DNA of 64,000 nucleotides from positions 496,001 to 560,000 of the forward strand of contig NC_012982.1 in assembly GCF_000023785.1 (NCBI RefSeq), written 5' to 3'. This DNA is from Hirschia baltica ATCC 49814 (lineage in GTDB: Bacteria > Pseudomonadota > Alphaproteobacteria > Caulobacterales > Hyphomonadaceae). Shown in pieces: positions 63,496 through 64,000 of this stretch (its first letter is position 1; each line of letters starts with the position of its first letter). The translations under genes were made by a program, and so were the position numbers. Below the pieces are notes generated by a model, which saw nothing but the letters and a program-made list of their open reading frames with translations, was not told where the DNA came from and did not search any database.

Positions 63496-64000
63496 TTAAA
63501 ACGGGTTTATTGCATCTACAGCGCGTGCTGCCGTGCTCGCCCGTTGCAGGTTTGATAAATCGCCGCGTCCACCATATGAAATGCGGGCTTGAGCGATTTG
63601 TTCATGAGAGATTGTGTTTGTCGCTGAAATATCCTGTGGACGGATAATGCCTCCCACCACTAATTCTCGCACTTCATTGTTCACTTTCACTTCCTGAGAT
63701 CCAGCGATAACCAAATTTCCGTTTGGAAGTTTTTGAGTAATGACGGCAGCGATTGTTAAGTCTATGGTTTCTGCGCGGTTTACTGTCCCTGTCCCATTTG
63801 AAGAAGATGAAGATCCAAAATCGGCACCCGGTGAAAGTCCAATGCCGCCTGGAATGTTTCTGTCGATCAATTCATTCAGCCCAAACATCGCGTTTATTTC
63901 TGCAGATGTATTACCGGTGCGACTGCGGGAAGTTGTGTTATTGACTTGGGCTTGATCGGATATTTCAATATTGACTGTTAGGATGTCGCCAATGTCGCCT
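63496..64000 (-). CDS. flgH: flagellar L-ring protein FlgH, N-terminus beyond the window
   Basis: C-terminal part of the outer-membrane L-ring lipoprotein. The frame stays open to the right edge and reads GDIGDILTVNIEISDQAQVNNTTSRSR, a strong FlgH pattern. The core LTIAAVITQKLPNGNLVIAGSQEVKVNNEVRELVVGGIIRPQDISATNTISHEQIAQARISYGGRGDL follows. The ATG at 63888 is internal. The signal peptide and lipobox lie outside the window. Confidence 0.95.
   Translation of the reverse strand, partial: GDIGDILTVNIEISDQAQVNNTTSRSRTGNTSAEINAMFGLNELIDRNIPGGIGLSPGADFGSSSSSNGTGTVNRAETIDLTIAAVITQKLPNGNLVIAGSQEVKVNNEVRELVVGGIIRPQDISATNTISHEQIAQARISYGGRGDLSNLQRASTAARAVDAINPF

Overview
The window looks like chromosomal core sequence from a dimorphic or flagellated alphaproteobacterium of the Caulobacterales/Hyphomonadaceae (Maricaulales) type. 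Three things point there: the flagellar set fliX / flgI-cheL-flbY / flgH in the Caulobacter arrangement, perfect TTAA-N7-TTAA CtrA-type boxes in intergenic DNA, and alphaproteobacterial family signatures (two-Cys DksA, DUF934/DUF2849 sulfite reductase operon). Base composition is moderately AT-rich by eye, so a Hirschia-like genome is a guess. No tRNA, rRNA, CRISPR array, insertion sequence or prophage was seen.

Layout. 1-5 kb: end of hflC, a DegP-type protease, an HxlR regulator, serB and miaA. 4.8-9.2 kb: an ilv operon (leader peptide with attenuator hairpins, ilvB, ilvH, a WecG/TagA glycosyltransferase, ilvC). 9.2-13.8 kb: two outer-membrane barrels, a small gene with two Fur-type boxes, lipoproteins, a rhomboid protease and a VTT-family membrane protein. 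13.9-15.7 kb: leuA behind a Leu-rich leader peptide. 15.8-18 kb: an OmpA lipoprotein and an MFS exporter. 18-24 kb: the rod-shape operon mreB-mreC-mreD-mrdA-mrdB. 24-28.5 kb: transporters, proline iminopeptidase and a lipoprotein. 28.5-32.3 kb: an Mla-type lipid transport operon.

32.4-40.9 kb carries probable polarity or cell-cycle genes: a coiled-coil membrane protein that could be TipN-like, a tiny membrane protein, an HPt protein, a chorismate mutase, and a 1128-residue acidic membrane protein with two repeated SH3/disulfide modules behind a CtrA box. 40.9-45.8 kb is an assimilatory sulfate reduction operon (cobA, DUF2849, GST, cysI, DUF934, cysH) opposite a LysR regulator with a T-N11-A box between them. 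46-48.5 kb holds a membrane protein and a TerB-like gene, each with a CtrA box, and a LuxR solo. 48.7-58.5 kb is the ffh / rpsP-rimM-trmD-rplS translation region. It is interrupted by a GNAT gene and by an inverted cassette of a TIR-transmembrane-pseudoprotease protein plus two glycosyltransferases. 58.6-64 kb: an AbgT transporter, the flagellar genes and dksA.

The most interesting candidate system is at 47.5-48.4 kb. The LuxR solo gene is followed, one base after its stop codon, by a perfect 20-bp lux-type palindrome. That palindrome is centred exactly 42.5 bases upstream of the start predicted from a good -10 hexamer. The resulting transcript would be about 115 nt, with two near-identical stem-loops 28 nt apart and a strong intrinsic terminator. 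This looks like a quorum-type regulator controlling its own adjacent small RNA.
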